Source of the DNA: Spirosomataceae bacterium TFI 002
Lineage (GTDB): Bacteria; Bacteroidota; Bacteroidia; Cytophagales; Spirosomataceae
Reading direction: 5' to 3'
Assembly (NCBI GenBank): GCA_900230115.1
Contig: LT907983.1
Location: 1,364,001-1,428,000 of the forward strand
DNA length: 64,000 nucleotides
In this document: positions 25,238 to 35,997 of the stretch, piece by piece
Position numbering within the stretch: position 1 is the stretch's first letter
How the letters are laid out: the number at the start of each line of letters is the position of its first letter
Notes under the pieces: model-generated
Told to the model about the DNA's origin: nothing
What the model saw: only the letters and a program-made list of their open reading frames with translations
The model's database searches: none
Program-made: the position numbers and the translations under genes

Positions 25238-26764
25238 ATGGAACAAATACTTCACCTCTTTGATCTTAGGCAAAAAGTAGATTACAAAATCGAAATCCTA
25301 TCCGGACTTACAGTTGCTCTTGCTCTTATTCCTGAAGCCATTGCTTTTGCCTTAATAGCTGGCCTTTCACCTTTGACTGGTTTATACGCAGCATTTGTAA
25401 TGGGATTGATCACTTCAGTTTTTGGAGGAAGGCCAGGTATGATCTCGGGTGCTACGGGAGCAATTGCTGTGGTTATTGTTAGTTTGGCAAAAACTCACGG
25501 TGTAGAATATATCTTTGCGGCAGTTGTACTTGCTGGAGTTATTCAAATGCTTGCTGGGTTCTTAAAGCTTGGTAAATTCATCCGCTTGGTGCCTCATCCA
25601 GTAATGTTTGGATTTGTGAATGGTCTTGCAATTGTAATATTCATGTCGCAATTGGCTTCTTTCCAAACGACAGATCAAGATTGGATGCATGGAACTCAAC
25701 TATATCTTATGCTAGGTCTTGTTGCACTAACAATGCTTATTATATGGGGTTTACCTAAAATAACGAAAGCGATTCCTTCTTCATTAGCTGCGATTTTAAC
25801 AATTACTGCTATTGTGATAGGTTTTGGTATTGACACTAAAACAGTTGGTGACATAAGCTCTATAAAAGGTGGCTTCCCGCCATTCCATATTGCAGATGTA
25901 CCATTTACATTTGATACACTGAGTCTTATTTTCCCATACGCTCTTATCATCGCTGGTGTAGGTTTGATCGAAAGTCTTTTGACCCTAAACCTTATCGATG
26001 AAATTACACAAACTAGAGGAAGAAGTAATAAGGAGGCCATTGCACAAGGAGCTGCTAACGTGATTTCTGGTTTTTTCTCAGGAATGGGTGGTTGTGCTAT
26101 GATTGGTCAAAGTTTGATCAACATTTCATCAGGTGCACGAGCTAGGCTTTCTGGAATAGTTGCTTCAGTAATGCTTTTGATATTCATCATGTTTGGTGCT
26201 GAATATATAGAGCAGATGCCAATGGCAGCACTCACAGGTTTAATGATCATGGTGGCCATCGGAACTTTTGAGTGGGCTAGTTTCAAGGTTATTGGAAAAA
26301 TGCCAACCCACGACATTATTGTTGGTATTTTAGTTGCCGCTATTACCGTTTTATTGCACAACCTAGCACTGGCAGTGCTTATTGGAGTGATCATTTCAGC
26401 ACTAGTGTTTGCATGGGAAAATGCGAAAAGAATTAGAGCTAGAAAGTACGTAGATGAGGATGGCGTTAAGCACTACGAAATTTACGGACCGCTTTTCTTC
26501 GGTAGTGCACAAGCATTCACGGAGAAGTTCGACATTAAAGGTGATCCAGATAAAGTAATTATTGACTTCAAAGAAAGTCGTGTAAATGACATGTCTGGAA
26601 TAGAAGCATTAAATAAATTGACAGAAAGATACGCTGAGTCGGGGAAAGAGATTCACCTAAGACACTTAAGCCCAGACTGCCGTAAGTTGCTTGAGAATGC
26701 GGAAAAAATCATAGATGTCAACATCATTGAGGATCCTACTTACAAAGTAGCTGTGGAGTTGTAA
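25238..26764 (+). CDS. SulP-family anion transporter with STAS domain
   Basis: SLC26/SulP carrier of 508 residues. It has about 10-12 membrane segments, beginning with the family start ([26 protein letters not shown]), then [34 protein letters not shown], and a cytoplasmic STAS domain (about 420-508; [22 protein letters not shown]). Members carry sulfate, bicarbonate or dicarboxylates; the substrate is not evident. ATG 25238 is the first in frame. A sulfatase and an SLC13 carrier lie 21 kb away. Confidence 0.92.
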   Translation: MEQILHLFDLRQKVDYKIEILSGLTVALALIPEAIAFALIAGLSPLTGLYAAFVMGLITSVFGGRPGMISGATGAIAVVIVSLAKTHGVEYIFAAVVLAGVIQMLAGFLKLGKFIRLVPHPVMFGFVNGLAIVIFMSQLASFQTTDQDWMHGTQLYLMLGLVALTMLIIWGLPKITKAIPSSLAAILTITAIVIGFGIDTKTVGDISSIKGGFPPFHIADVPFTFDTLSLIFPYALIIAGVGLIESLLTLNLIDEITQTRGRSNKEAIAQGAANVISGFFSGMGGCAMIGQSLINISSGARARLSGIVASVMLLIFIMFGAEYIEQMPMAALTGLMIMVAIGTFEWASFKVIGKMPTHDIIVGILVAAITVLLHNLALAVLIGVIISALVFAWENAKRIRARKYVDEDGVKHYEIYGPLFFGSAQAFTEKFDIKGDPDKVIIDFKESRVNDMSGIEALNKLTERYAESGKEIHLRHLSPDCRKLLENAEKIIDVNIIEDPTYKVAVEL

Positions 26765-26961
26765 TAATGGCTATTCTCGACTTCACATGAATTCCAGTTT
26801 AAGTGACAGTAGGTGATCGAGTGAACTTTACTTTGTCATAAGGATAAAGTTGATGGATAATAGGAGAACTGTTACTTAAGGCTATGTCAATTCAGGTTAT
26901 GCCTGTGTTAAATATGGCAAAAAAAAGGCTAACTTCGGTTCTAAACAACCCATTTAAGAAA

Positions 26962-27189
26962 ATGAAAACAATGACCTGCAATCAGCTCGGTGGAGCTTGT
27001 GACCTAGAATTCCATGCCGATACTTTCGAAGAAATAGCAGCACAAAGCAAAGCTCACGGTACGGAGATGTTTCAAAAAGGAGATACCGCACACCTTAAGG
27101 CAATGGGAAAAATGCAAGAACTTATGAAAACTCCAGAAGCAATGCAAAATTGGTTTGCTAGCAAGAAAGCAGAGTTTGAAGCACTATGA
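26962..27189 (+). CDS. DUF1059-like small protein
   Basis: Protein of 75 residues (101 if ATG 26884 is used). It starts with MTCNQLGGACDLEF, resembling DUF1059 proteins (CxxxGxxCx8 at the N terminus), then ADTFEEIAAQSKAHGTEMFQKGD and a helical tail. The upstream extension is basic and unlike the family, and the box TAACTTCG just before 26962 favours the shorter form. It may bind a metal through its two Cys residues. No function is known for the family. Confidence 0.7.
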   Translation: MKTMTCNQLGGACDLEFHADTFEEIAAQSKAHGTEMFQKGDTAHLKAMGKMQELMKTPEAMQNWFASKKAEFEAL

Positions 27190-27321
27190 TCTTGGAGTTG
27201 AAAAACAGTGATTCTCAATAATTTTTAAAAAAGTTTTCAGAATCGCCGCAATTATAAATTTCGCTTTGCATCAAATAGAATTGTAAAACATAAATACTTA
27301 AAACACAATTCTTATTTTGAT

Positions 27322-28764
27322 ATGAAATCTCGATTCCAATTACTCACATCCATAAAATACCAGTTACTACTTGCCCTCTTGGCTTTCTCTTTTTCGTCTT
27401 GTAACGAAAACGACCTAGATGTAGACCCAGGCGAAGGTGAGACTGAAGAAGTTGTCTCTGAGGCTTACAGTGACTCAAACTTTGTAGCTACAGATTGGAC
27501 AGAAGCCACCCATAGTAAAAAGGGAGATCCCAACTTCGACCTTGTTTTTGATGATTCAAAAGTACAACGTCTTGATCTCGTTATAACAGAAAATCGATGG
27601 AACATAATGCTTGCCGATATGACAAGCAAGTATGGCACTTTTGGCCGTACTAGTAATGGCCCAGGTGGTGGACTGTCAGATACTGAAGATCCTATCATGG
27701 TCCCAGGAGAGGTTTTTTACAACGGCAAGCAATGGTATAAAGTTGGACTTAGGTTTAAAGGAAATTCTAGCTTACAATCTACTTGGCAAAGCGGTAATTT
27801 GAAACTTTCATTTAAATTAGATTTTGACGAATTCGAAGATCAATATCCACAAATTGACAATCAAAGATTCAATGGATTTAAGAAACTAAGCCTTAAAAAC
27901 AACTACAATGACAAATCTTTCTTAAGAGAAAAAGTCGCTGGAGATGTTTTTAGAAATGCTGGATTAGCTGGATCACATACGGCCTTTTACGAAGTTTATG
28001 TAGACTTTGGCGATGGCCCTACATATTTCGGCCTTTATACCCTTACTGAAGAAGTAGACGATACAGTTATTGATACTCAATTTTCTAGTGACAAAGGTAA
28101 TTTGTATAAGCCTGATGGAGATGCAGCAAGTTTCGCAAGCGGTAGTTTTGACGAAACTGAGATGTACAAAAAAACGAACGAAGATGAAGCTGATTTCACT
28201 GATGTCAAAAGTCTTTTAAGCATTTTACATGACGGTACACGCACAAGTGATCCTGCTTCATGGAGGGCTAAATTAGATGCGGTACTTGACACAGACGTAT
28301 TTTTAAAGTACTTAGCAATCAATACAACCATCCAAAACTGGGATACATATGGCAGAATGACCCATAATTACTTCTTGTATAATAATCCTGCAAATAATAA
28401 ACTAACATGGATTCCTTGGGATAATAATGAAGCATTGCAAACTGGTAAGCAAGGAGGGGCATTGCCATTAGATTTTTCGGGTATGTCGGCAAGTCAGTGG
28501 CCAATTATTGGGTGCATTTATCAAGACCCAGTTTATCAAGCCAAATACAAATCATACTTAGAGAGTGTGGTTACTGGGGCTTTTGAGCCAACTAGCATGC
28601 AAGCACTTTATACAAAATACCAAGCCCTAGTAGAACCATATGCGACTTCAGAAAAGACAGGATACACTTTTTTACGAAACTCATCAGAATTTTCTTCTGC
28701 AGTGACAACGCTAAAATCTCATGTAACTAGCCGTTCAAATGCGGTAAGTGCTTATCTGAAATAA
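27322..28764 (+). CDS. CotH-kinase-family lipoprotein
   Basis: Protein of 480 residues: signal peptide with lipobox FSSC (Cys about 27), acidic linker, then a CotH-like kinase fold. Visible motifs are VGLRFKGNSSLQS (about 152-164), KKLSLKNNYNDKSFLREKVAGDVFRNAG, the hinge-like FGLYTLTEEVDD and IPWDNNEAL. CotH members such as spore-coat CotH phosphorylate secreted proteins using an atypical kinase fold. The family assignment is firm; the substrate is unknown. It is flanked by its own strong terminator and is probably monocistronic. Confidence 0.85.
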   Translation: MKSRFQLLTSIKYQLLLALLAFSFSSCNENDLDVDPGEGETEEVVSEAYSDSNFVATDWTEATHSKKGDPNFDLVFDDSKVQRLDLVITENRWNIMLADMTSKYGTFGRTSNGPGGGLSDTEDPIMVPGEVFYNGKQWYKVGLRFKGNSSLQSTWQSGNLKLSFKLDFDEFEDQYPQIDNQRFNGFKKLSLKNNYNDKSFLREKVAGDVFRNAGLAGSHTAFYEVYVDFGDGPTYFGLYTLTEEVDDTVIDTQFSSDKGNLYKPDGDAASFASGSFDETEMYKKTNEDEADFTDVKSLLSILHDGTRTSDPASWRAKLDAVLDTDVFLKYLAINTTIQNWDTYGRMTHNYFLYNNPANNKLTWIPWDNNEALQTGKQGGALPLDFSGMSASQWPIIGCIYQDPVYQAKYKSYLESVVTGAFEPTSMQALYTKYQALVEPYATSEKTGYTFLRNSSEFSSAVTTLKSHVTSRSNAVSAYLK

Positions 28765-28781
28765 TGCAAATTTAAATTCTC

Positions 28782-28817
28782 AAAAATCCTCCCAGCAATG
28801 GTGAGGATTTTTTTGTT
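28782..28817 (+). terminator. Rho-independent terminator after the CotH gene
   Basis: Arms AAATCCTC and GAGGATTT with an inner CCA/TGG pair and a GCAA tetraloop, followed by TTTTTTTG. It lies 17 bases past the CotH stop. Confidence 0.85.
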
Positions 28818-28853
28818 TCCTAGCGTGTAGGTAACAAGCCGAAACAAAAGCCC

Positions 28854-28861
28854 TATTTTTG
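28854..28861 (+). promoter_or_regulatory. Promoter -7 box for dgt
   Basis: TATTTTTG fits TAnnTTTG, 23 bases before the dgt ATG. Confidence 0.6.
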
Positions 28862-28884
28862 CCTAAAATATTAGCAACGTTTTA

Positions 28885-30252
28885 ATGCATTGGCAAACTC
28901 TATTTTCTAACAAAAGGCTTTATTCGCGTAATTTACAATCTGGTGATGAAGTACGTGGCGATTACATGAGAGATTATGATCGTCTTATATTTTCTTCCCA
29001 GTTTCGTCGACTACAAAACAAAACACAGGTTTTTCCACTACCGGGGGCTACTTTTGTTCATAATAGACTCACCCATAGCTTAGAAGTAGCATCTGTGGGC
29101 CGATCGCTTGGTAGAGCTGTTGGGGAAAAAATTGTTGCTAACAATCAAGATTCCCTTACCCAAAATGCCAAAGACTTTTATCGTTTTGAGTTGTCAGATG
29201 TAATCCAAACGGCCTGCATCGCACATGATATTGGCAATCCACCATTTGGTCATTCTGGCGAAGAGGCTATACGCACTTATTTTGCCAATTTGCCTTTGGA
29301 TCAAAAAGATAGAATCACTGCTGAGTTAAGCGAGAATGAATTCAATGACCTGCTCAAGTTTGAGGGTAATGCTAATGCTTTTAGGGTTTTAACTACTCTT
29401 TTTCTTAATAATGGCCTCAAACTCACTTATACAACTTTGGCATCAATAGTGAAATATCCTATTGACAGCACGAATGGGTTCGACAAGAAAACGGGTAAAA
29501 TTTCAACCAAAAAATCAGGTTTTTTTGAACAAGAAATCCCTTTCTATGAAACTATTGCAACTGAACTTGGAATCATAAATTTTGACCAAAGCAAAAATCA
29601 GTACGCACGCCACCCTTTCGTTTTTTTGGTAGAAGCAGCTGACGATATATGTTACAGTATTATAGATTTGGAAGATGCCTTCAGGCTTAATATTGTTTCT
29701 TTCGAAAAAGTAAAAGGACTCTTGCTCCCATTTTTTGAGGATGAAAAAACAGCCGAATATCTACTTAAGCAAATGGAGGAAATTCAGGAGGAAAAGCAGA
29801 AACTTTCATTGTTGAGAGCAATGTTAATCAACCTGCTTACTCAAAAATGTACAGCCGCTTACATGGAAAATGAAGCTGCCCTCCTTTCGGGAGAATTGAA
29901 TAAGCCCTTGATTGAACTTATAGATAGCAAAAGCCAAATTTTGCTTGAAAAAATCTCTGACTTTTCTGTTACTTACATTTACAATCATAGAAGTGTTATC
30001 GAAAAAGAAATTGCTGGTTATAATGTCATAGGGGGGCTGCTTGACGAATTTGTTACTGCAGTATTGAACCCTAAAAGCCAAAAATCACGCAAAATGCTTC
30101 AATTGCTTACTGGTCAATATGCCAATAATGAGGATAAGACTTTGTACCAAAACCTGCTCTCTGTAATTGACTATATCTCAGGAATGACAGACCTATACGC
30201 GGTTGATTTATATCGAAAAATAACTGGAATCCAGATTCCCGAAATAAGGTAA
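28885..30252 (+). CDS. dgt: Deoxyguanosinetriphosphate triphosphohydrolase
   Basis: HD-domain enzyme of 455 residues that cleaves dGTP to deoxyguanosine and triphosphate. The metal-binding residues are visible in RLTHSLEV (His about 60), AHDIGNPPFGHSGE (His-Asp about 112-113) and a later Asp in FLVEAADDICYSIID. The N-terminal RLIFSSQFRRLQNKTQVFP block is typical of dgt-like proteins. The length fits the Bacteroidota branch. The next gene begins 169 bases downstream with its own promoter. Confidence 0.93.
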   Translation: MHWQTLFSNKRLYSRNLQSGDEVRGDYMRDYDRLIFSSQFRRLQNKTQVFPLPGATFVHNRLTHSLEVASVGRSLGRAVGEKIVANNQDSLTQNAKDFYRFELSDVIQTACIAHDIGNPPFGHSGEEAIRTYFANLPLDQKDRITAELSENEFNDLLKFEGNANAFRVLTTLFLNNGLKLTYTTLASIVKYPIDSTNGFDKKTGKISTKKSGFFEQEIPFYETIATELGIINFDQSKNQYARHPFVFLVEAADDICYSIIDLEDAFRLNIVSFEKVKGLLLPFFEDEKTAEYLLKQMEEIQEEKQKLSLLRAMLINLLTQKCTAAYMENEAALLSGELNKPLIELIDSKSQILLEKISDFSVTYIYNHRSVIEKEIAGYNVIGGLLDEFVTAVLNPKSQKSRKMLQLLTGQYANNEDKTLYQNLLSVIDYISGMTDLYAVDLYRKITGIQIPEIR

Positions 30253-30380
30253 CATTTAAGTTTTACAGAATTTCAAGAACTGGGATTAACATTTCGATAC
30301 TAAGATTTGCAAAATGTATTCTCTTTGGAGAATTTAAGAGGTCTAGCCTAGCTGGTTGAATATATAAAGCCTAAAAACAC

Positions 30381-30388
30381 TATATTTG
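30381..30388 (+). promoter_or_regulatory. Promoter -7 box for the acylase gene
   Basis: TATATTTG fits TAnnTTTG, 33 bases ahead of ATG 30422. It also rules out the TTG start at 30386. Confidence 0.6.
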
Positions 30389-30421
30389 GTTTACGTATTT
30401 CTAACCCAAGCAAAGTATTAC

Positions 30422-32821
30422 ATGAACTTCATAAAAAAGCTTCTTTGGGCACTGCTAGCAATCATAATAGTGCTAGCATTAGGTGTCTATCTTTTCCTAA
30501 AGTCCACCTTACCAAATTACGATGACGAATTAAAGCTAGCTGGATTGGTGGACAAAGTTGAGGTGATCTATGACGAATATGCTGTTCCACATATTTATGC
30601 TCAAAACGAGCATGATGTCTATTTTGCATTTGGATATGTACACGCTCAAGAACGGCTTTTTCAAATGGAAGTGCTTCGCCGCTTAGCTGATGGCCGCCTA
30701 TCTGAGATCTTTGGTGAAAAAGCCCTTGAAACTGATAAGTTCTTTAGGACTTTGAGTTTTAGACAACATGCTAAAATGGCAATAGCTGCACATGACCCCA
30801 ATGGAGCTGCTATGAAAGCATCTTTAGCCTATATGGAAGGACTAAACTCTTATCTCGAAAATGGTAAAACACCAATTGAATTCTCAATAATTGGAATCGA
30901 GAAAAAGCCTTTCACATTGGAAGATATGGAAATGATAGTGGGTTATATGGGTTATACTTTTGAAGGTGCATTCAAAACCGAAGCTCTTGCAACCAAAATT
31001 GTAAATGAATACGGTATCGATTACATGAATGATATTTTTAATGGTTGGCCAGATAGTTTATATCAAATCCCTATTCAACAATATAATTCAACACAAACCA
31101 AAGAAGTACTCGCACTAGGAAATAAAATATTAGGAATTAACGCTACACTCCCCTACCCTCCTTTTCATGGGTCAAATGGTTGGGTGGTTTCTGGTGCAAA
31201 AACTAAATCAGGAAAGCCAATTTTGGCAAATGACACCCATATCGCTTTTTCTCAACCTTCAGTATGGTTTGAAGCACATTTAGAATGTCCCGGCCTTAAG
31301 GTTTATGGTAATTTTTTGGCTGGAGTACCCTTTGCTGCTTTGGGCCATTCAGACTTTGGAGCATGGGGAATTACAATGTTTGAAAATGATGAGGCTGACT
31401 TTTTCGCAGAAAAACCAAATCCCGAAAATCAGAATCAAGTTTGGGACAGAAACCATTGGGTGGACTTAGAAATTCGAAATGAAGTTATCAAGGTAAAAGA
31501 CCAAGCCGATGTTGTGCTAGAAGTCAAAAAATCAAAACATGGTTATATTCTTAATGAAGCATTTGAAGATCTTCAGTCTGCAAAAACACCCGTTGCCATG
31601 TGGTGGGTTTATCATGAGCTACCTTCTAAGCATCTAGAGGTATTTTATAACTTATCAAAAAGCAAGAATGCCTTGGAAGCGAGAGAGGCAGTAAAGCCTC
31701 TTACTGCACCTGGACTCAATATCATGTGGGCAGATGTGGAAGGTAATATTGCTTGGTGGGCTGCAGGAGCAATTCCAAAGCGACCAGCTCATGTGAATCC
31801 AATGCTAATTCTTGATGGTAGTACTGGGAATGATGACTTCTTGGGCTGGGAGCCATTTGAAAACAATCCCCAAATCCTCAACCCTGAAAGTGGCGTGCTA
31901 TATACTGCCAACAATCAACCTGCCGATATGGGAAATGGAAAAGTTGCTGGTTACTACGTACCTGCAAACAGGGCAAGACGTATTGAAGAGTTGATCTTTA
32001 ATGACAAAAAGGATTGGGATGTTGACAATATGCGAATCGCGATAAATGACGTTACATCACCTTTTGCCGGCGAAATGACTGCTAGTTTATTGGCTGCACT
32101 CGATCAAGGTATGTTTAGCGATCTTGAAAAAGAGGCTTTTGAAAAACTAAAAGGCTGGAAAGGAGAACATGAACTAGAAAGTATAGCCCCTACAATTTTT
32201 TACAGGTGGCAATATTACATTCTCAAAAATACATTCGAAGACGAATTGGGGGAAGCTGCATATGAAGCATTTGAGCATAATGTGAATTTAAAAAGAAACA
32301 TGAATGCTTTTATGTCTAATCCAAAATCAAGGTGGTGGGACAATATCAATACAAGGGTGTTCGAAAGTAGAGAGCTTATCCTTCGTCGTTCGTTCAATCA
32401 AGCAATAGAAGGTTTAAAAAACCAACTAGGAGACAATACTGCTAAATGGGAATGGAAGAAAGTGCATACACTGACACATAACCACCCGTTGTCAGCAGTG
32501 CCTTCCTTGGCAAAATGGTTTAATGTAGGTCCTCTTCCTGCACCTGGCGGAAGAGAAACCATAAATAACCTCGACTTCGTGATGGATTCTACTGGAGTTA
32601 ATCACATCGTATATGGCCCAGCTTTAAGAAGGATCATAGATATGTCTAATACCGACATGGGGTATAGCGTGAACCCTACAGGACAATCAGGAAATTTCAT
32701 GAGTAAGCACTACGACGACCAAGCAGAAATGTTTGTAAATGGAGGATCTAGAGCTGAACTAAAGAATCGAAAACTAATAGAAGCAAATAGTATTGGCAAG
32801 ACTATTTTGCAGCCGAAATGA
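30422..32821 (+). CDS. Penicillin-acylase-family N-terminal-nucleophile hydrolase
   Basis: Protein of 799 residues with an N-terminal membrane anchor (residues 5-28) and a penicillin amidase fold. The mature beta chain should begin at Ser251 in the sequence FHGSNGWVVSG, where autocatalytic cleavage exposes the nucleophile. Other family blocks are GYVHAQERLFQMEVLRR and NDTHIAF. The family cleaves beta-lactam side chains, acyl-homoserine lactones or other amides; the substrate is unknown. ATG 30422 is the start just after the promoter box. It overlaps the next gene by 4 bases (ATGA), so the two are translationally coupled. Confidence 0.9.
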   Translation: MNFIKKLLWALLAIIIVLALGVYLFLKSTLPNYDDELKLAGLVDKVEVIYDEYAVPHIYAQNEHDVYFAFGYVHAQERLFQMEVLRRLADGRLSEIFGEKALETDKFFRTLSFRQHAKMAIAAHDPNGAAMKASLAYMEGLNSYLENGKTPIEFSIIGIEKKPFTLEDMEMIVGYMGYTFEGAFKTEALATKIVNEYGIDYMNDIFNGWPDSLYQIPIQQYNSTQTKEVLALGNKILGINATLPYPPFHGSNGWVVSGAKTKSGKPILANDTHIAFSQPSVWFEAHLECPGLKVYGNFLAGVPFAALGHSDFGAWGITMFENDEADFFAEKPNPENQNQVWDRNHWVDLEIRNEVIKVKDQADVVLEVKKSKHGYILNEAFEDLQSAKTPVAMWWVYHELPSKHLEVFYNLSKSKNALEAREAVKPLTAPGLNIMWADVEGNIAWWAAGAIPKRPAHVNPMLILDGSTGNDDFLGWEPFENNPQILNPESGVLYTANNQPADMGNGKVAGYYVPANRARRIEELIFNDKKDWDVDNMRIAINDVTSPFAGEMTASLLAALDQGMFSDLEKEAFEKLKGWKGEHELESIAPTIFYRWQYYILKNTFEDELGEAAYEAFEHNVNLKRNMNAFMSNPKSRWWDNINTRVFESRELILRRSFNQAIEGLKNQLGDNTAKWEWKKVHTLTHNHPLSAVPSLAKWFNVGPLPAPGGRETINNLDFVMDSTGVNHIVYGPALRRIIDMSNTDMGYSVNPTGQSGNFMSKHYDDQAEMFVNGGSRAELKNRKLIEANSIGKTILQPK

Positions 32822-35800
32822 ATAGACTTTTTCTCAAATTAATTCTTTTATCATGCCTACTAGGTTGTAAAAACACTAATGAAGAGTACCTTTTCAGCAA
32901 AGTCCCAGCAGAACAAAGTGGGCTTTATTTTGAAAACAGAATTACCGAAAATGTAAAATACAATGTTTACGACTATCACAACCTTTACAATGGTGGTGGT
33001 ATTGGTGTTTTAGATGTCAACAATGACGGCCTAAAAGACTTATTCGTTACAGGAAACCAAGTAGCCGACAAGCTCTATTTGAACAGGGGAGATCTAAAAT
33101 TTGAGGATATCAGCAGGTCTGCTGGCATTAATTCAGAAGGCTGGTCTACAGGTATTAGCATTGCTGATATCAATGAAGATGGTTTCGATGATATCTATAT
33201 TTGTAAAGCTGGTAATGAAACAAGTGAATTACTCAAGAACAAACTGTTCATCAATCAAAAAGACGGTACTTTTAAAGAAGAATCCGAAATACGTGGTCTT
33301 GCCGACTCAAGCTTAAGTACCCAAGCAGCATTTTTTGACTTTGACAAAGATGGCGATTTGGATGTATACATATTGACAACATCAAATATTTACAGAAACC
33401 CCAACGGAATTAGAAAACCAGCAGCTTACGGGTATGACAAACTATACCTTAACCAAGGAAAGGGGTATTTTAAAGAAGCTCAAAACGTAGGAATCGAAAC
33501 AACTACACATGGGCTCGGCTTAGCCATTGCAGATGTCAATAATGATGGATTTGAAGATGTGCTAGCCTCTAGCGATTTCCTTCCAAATGATGCTTTGTAT
33601 ATCAATCAAAATGGGCAAAACTTCATAAACAGTTCGTCGAAATCACTTCCGTTTTTAGGAAGGTTTTCTATGGGAAATGACATTGCAGATTTTAACGAAG
33701 ATGGTTTTTTAGATATTATAACTACCGACATGCTGCCCGAAGAGAATGAGCAGCAAAAGAAAATGCTGATGACCTCGTATCAGGTTTTTGAAGCTGAATT
33801 GAGGTATGGATACCTACCTCAGTTTACGCGTAATATGTTATTTGTCAATGATGGCTATTCAAGTAAAACGCCATACTTTTCGGAACAAGGAACATTCTAC
33901 GGAGTTCATGCAACAGACTGGAGTTGGTCACCACTATTCGTTGATTTTGACAATGATGGACACAAAGACTTAAGTATAACCAATGGATACTTAAGAGACG
34001 TAACTGATTCTGACTATGTCTCTTACAATCAAAACTTTGCCAAGCAAACTCAAAAAAAGGAAGAGCTTAAGATGTTCATCAACAAAAACACGGCAAACTT
34101 ACCTCAACTTAGAAAAGTCAATAAACTTTACAGAAATACCATCGAGGGGTTTGAAGACGTTTCACAGATTTGGTCAGAAGGAAACCCATCGTTTTCGAAT
34201 GGAAGCGTTTTTTGTGACCTTGACAATGACGGCGACCACGACTTCATTGTAAATAATATTAATGAACCGCTCTTTCTTTATCAAAATCATAGTAAAAATA
34301 ATTTTATAAAAGTAAACCTAGAGGGACCATCTCATAACAAACATGGCCAAGGTGTGAGACTAAAACTTACGCTTGAAAATGACTCAGCTAGGCACTACTA
34401 CCAGTCTTTAACCAGAGGGTACCTTTCTTCTGTGGACCCTTCTATCATATTTGGTCTAGGCAAAGATGATAAAGCAAAAAGCCTTGAGGTGTTTTGGCCA
34501 GATGGTAAGTATGAAATAATAAAACAACCCATTGCGAATAGTATTGTAAATGTTCAATACGCAAAGGCTACTGTTTCAAAACCTTTGAATAGTAGTTCAC
34601 AACCACTCTTTGAGGAGATTGAAGTAGATTTTCAACATCGTGACGAAAGATTTATAGACTTCAATACCGAGAATTTATTATTACAAAAATATTCCAACAG
34701 TGGGCCAGCTTTAGCAAAGGGTGATATAAATGGGGACGGATATCTAGATTTTGTTGTCGTAGGAGAACAAAAAAATGCATTCGTATTTCTTCAAAACCAA
34801 AATGGCGAATTCAAGCAATCTATCCTAGATATCAATTACCAAGGGGAAGTTTCAGATGTAATCCTATGCGATTTCAACAATGACAAGCTTTTGGACATTT
34901 ACCTCATGAAAGGTTCTAATGAATTCAACTTGGGTCCAAATTACCAAGATGAAATTCTTTTAGGCAATGGAAATGGTTCATTTAGAAAAGCTACAAAACC
35001 TGTGTTGCCAATTCTGAATTCACCAGGAAGTTTTGTAATGGCGATCGACATTGACGCCGATGGCGATATAGATATATTAAGGGGAGGAAATGTTTCTCCT
35101 GCGAGATTTCCTGAAAGTACAAGTAGCTTCGTCCTTGTTAACAATGGTAATTTAAATTTTGAATTAAACGACCTAGGATCCATTGGAATACTACGAGATG
35201 CGGTCAAAGTAGATTTAGATAAAAATGGCTTTGATGACATCGTTGCAGTTGGTCATTTTATGCCGCCCATTGTTTTATATAATCAAAATGGCATATTAAA
35301 AGAATCAAAACTAGCACCTGAGCTTAGTGGGCTTTGGAATACTATTGAATTATTCGAGAATGATAACAAAGTATCGTTTGTCATGGGTAACATTGGTCAA
35401 AACTATCGATACAAATTTACTTCCTCTCAACCTTTAGTGCTGAACACTTTTGAAGGTGAAAGCTATATTCCAAGCTTCTTTTTGAAGGAAAAAAAACAGA
35501 TCATTACTGCCCGAGATGAGCTCATTAGGCAATTACCAAAACTCAGAACCAAGTACCCTAATTATTTGTCCTACGCCATAGATCAAGAGTTTGACTGGCT
35601 TGAAGAAAGTAATTACTCGCTTAGAGAAATGAAAAGTGGGATGCTTTACTATTCAGTAGAAGCTAAATTTACATTTGAAGCTTTTCCAACCGAAGCTCAA
35701 AAAAGCACTGTTCAAACTATAAGTGTGGGTGACTTTAATGGAGACCAAAAACTAGACATTTTTATGGCAGGAAATAACAGTGACTTAGAGCCTTCTCAAT

Positions 35801-35997
35801 CTGGATACGTCTTTGGAAACAGAGGTCAACTATGGTCGAAAGGTAGTGCTACATTCACAAATTCACCCAATTCCAAATCAGGTTTGAATATCAAGGGTTA
35901 TGCGAAAAAATCGCTTATTGTAAAAAGTAAAAAGGCCAATTACCTGATTGTTTCTCAGTATAATGGGCCTCTTTTAATGTTCAAAAATGAGAATTAA
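32818..35997 (+). CDS. FG-GAP/VCBS repeat lipoprotein with ASPIC/UnbV domain
   Basis: Lipoprotein of 1059 residues; lipobox LLGC gives Cys17. About 12 FG-GAP-type calcium loops are visible, such as DVNNDGLKDLFVTG, DINEDGFDDIYICK, DFDKDGDLDVYILT, DINGDGYLDFVVVG and DIDADGDIDILRGG, arranged as two beta-propeller blades sets. Between them an ASPIC/UnbV domain (about 500-580; HGQGVRLKLTLENDSA, SLTRGYLSSVDPSIIFGLG) is present. It is probably anchored in the outer membrane and binds ligands or partners. It is coupled to the acylase gene upstream by a 4-base overlap. Confidence 0.85.
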   Translation: MNRLFLKLILLSCLLGCKNTNEEYLFSKVPAEQSGLYFENRITENVKYNVYDYHNLYNGGGIGVLDVNNDGLKDLFVTGNQVADKLYLNRGDLKFEDISRSAGINSEGWSTGISIADINEDGFDDIYICKAGNETSELLKNKLFINQKDGTFKEESEIRGLADSSLSTQAAFFDFDKDGDLDVYILTTSNIYRNPNGIRKPAAYGYDKLYLNQGKGYFKEAQNVGIETTTHGLGLAIADVNNDGFEDVLASSDFLPNDALYINQNGQNFINSSSKSLPFLGRFSMGNDIADFNEDGFLDIITTDMLPEENEQQKKMLMTSYQVFEAELRYGYLPQFTRNMLFVNDGYSSKTPYFSEQGTFYGVHATDWSWSPLFVDFDNDGHKDLSITNGYLRDVTDSDYVSYNQNFAKQTQKKEELKMFINKNTANLPQLRKVNKLYRNTIEGFEDVSQIWSEGNPSFSNGSVFCDLDNDGDHDFIVNNINEPLFLYQNHSKNNFIKVNLEGPSHNKHGQGVRLKLTLENDSARHYYQSLTRGYLSSVDPSIIFGLGKDDKAKSLEVFWPDGKYEIIKQPIANSIVNVQYAKATVSKPLNSSSQPLFEEIEVDFQHRDERFIDFNTENLLLQKYSNSGPALAKGDINGDGYLDFVVVGEQKNAFVFLQNQNGEFKQSILDINYQGEVSDVILCDFNNDKLLDIYLMKGSNEFNLGPNYQDEILLGNGNGSFRKATKPVLPILNSPGSFVMAIDIDADGDIDILRGGNVSPARFPESTSSFVLVNNGNLNFELNDLGSIGILRDAVKVDLDKNGFDDIVAVGHFMPPIVLYNQNGILKESKLAPELSGLWNTIELFENDNKVSFVMGNIGQNYRYKFTSSQPLVLNTFEGESYIPSFFLKEKKQIITARDELIRQLPKLRTKYPNYLSYAIDQEFDWLEESNYSLREMKSGMLYYSVEAKFTFEAFPTEAQKSTVQTISVGDFNGDQKLDIFMAGNNSDLEPSQSGYVFGNRGQLWSKGSATFTNSPNSKSGLNIKGYAKKSLIVKSKKANYLIVSQYNGPLLMFKNEN

